Assembly (NCBI GenBank): GCA_963696075.1
Contig: CAVOJD010000029.1
Coordinates: 682,001 to 746,000 of the forward strand
From: CAJQQK01 sp963696075
GTDB lineage: Bacteria; Pseudomonadota; Alphaproteobacteria; Rhizobiales; Hyphomicrobiaceae
Direction of reading: 5' to 3'
Length of the DNA: 64,000 bases
Of the stretch, positions 63,890-64,000 are shown in pieces. Made by a program: the position numbers and the translations under genes. The notes under the pieces are model-generated. The model had not been told where the DNA came from and searched no databases. It was given only the letters and a program-made list of their open reading frames with translations. Positions within the stretch are counted from its first letter, which is position 1. Each line of letters begins with the position of its first letter.

Positions 63890-64000
63890 GGTTCCTCCGG
63901 ATCCCCGCCGCCGCCCGCCTTCGTTGCCTCGACGGCTGCGACGCGCTCTCCGGTCCGCACGAACCCATGCCCAACCGTAATCACGCGCGCTGTCGCGGGC
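63886..64000 (-). CDS. RND efflux adaptor, C-terminal end only
   Basis: The last 37 codons of an open frame entering from the window edge. The peptide includes TARVITVGHGFVRTGERVAA, matching the closing strands of AcrA/MexA-type membrane-fusion proteins. A Gly-rich tail, then TGA overlapping the ATG of the RND pump gene (ATGA), shows co-translation. It would connect the pump to an outer-membrane channel. Confidence 0.75.
   Translation of the reverse strand, partial: PATARVITVGHGFVRTGERVAAVEATKAGGGGDPEEP

Overview
The window is a high-GC chromosomal segment of an alphaproteobacterium, most likely of the Hyphomicrobiales (Rhizobiales). The evidence is a DUF2865 protein, a cysS-cimA pair, the order gyrA / coaD / two cyclophilins / queA / tgt, an ArsR-methyltransferase regulator coupled to metF, and many TTG or GTG starts. 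There is no rRNA, CRISPR array, integrase or recognisable insertion sequence. Two tRNA genes are present: one with anticodon CAT (minus strand, about 2.6 kb) and tRNA-Lys(TTT) at about 37.2 kb.

Region 0-37 kb is mostly housekeeping. It starts with the 3' end of a beta-ketoacyl-ACP synthase and two small glycosyltransferases. Metabolic genes follow: a phosphoglycolate-phosphatase-like HAD enzyme, a SIMPL protein, a GNAT enzyme, a nucleoside deoxyribosyltransferase, a 2OG-Fe oxygenase, nadE, glnS, cysS, cimA, meaB, an M48 protease and a LOG protein. Envelope genes come next (a LysM protein with a long charged helix, an Atm1-type ABC exporter, an MlaC-like protein), then the ArsR/methyltransferase-metF unit under a palindromic operator. 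The section ends with gyrA, amtB, coaD, two cyclophilins, queA and tgt. Several genes carry frame breaks: cysS is badly broken in its last third, and cimA, queA and the LysM gene have one break each. Because cysS, cimA and queA are normally single copy and conserved, sequence errors are at least as likely as real decay.

Region 37.3-56.3 kb is the accessory part. A 14.7 kb, mostly overlapping operon on the plus strand (39.5-54.3 kb) encodes a MurG-like glycosyltransferase joined by a frame break to an APH-fold kinase, a second MurG-like glycosyltransferase, two family-4 glycosyltransferases, an ABC exporter, another APH-fold kinase, a NarL-type histidine kinase and response regulator, and a MacA/MacB-like tripartite exporter. 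A divergent APH-fold kinase lies before it, and a convergent histidine phosphatase plus glycosyltransferase lie after it. This looks like a self-contained system for making, phosphorylating and exporting a glycan or glycosylated metabolite, with its own two-component control; I do not recognise it as a named system. In the lines I counted, the plus strand here is G-rich regardless of gene direction, opposite to the flanks, and the change begins near the tRNA-Lys. This suggests an inverted or inserted block.

Region 56.3-64 kb is a minus-strand efflux operon: an RND adaptor (cut by the window edge), an RND pump, an ABC ATPase, a large FtsX-like permease and an HlyD-type adaptor.
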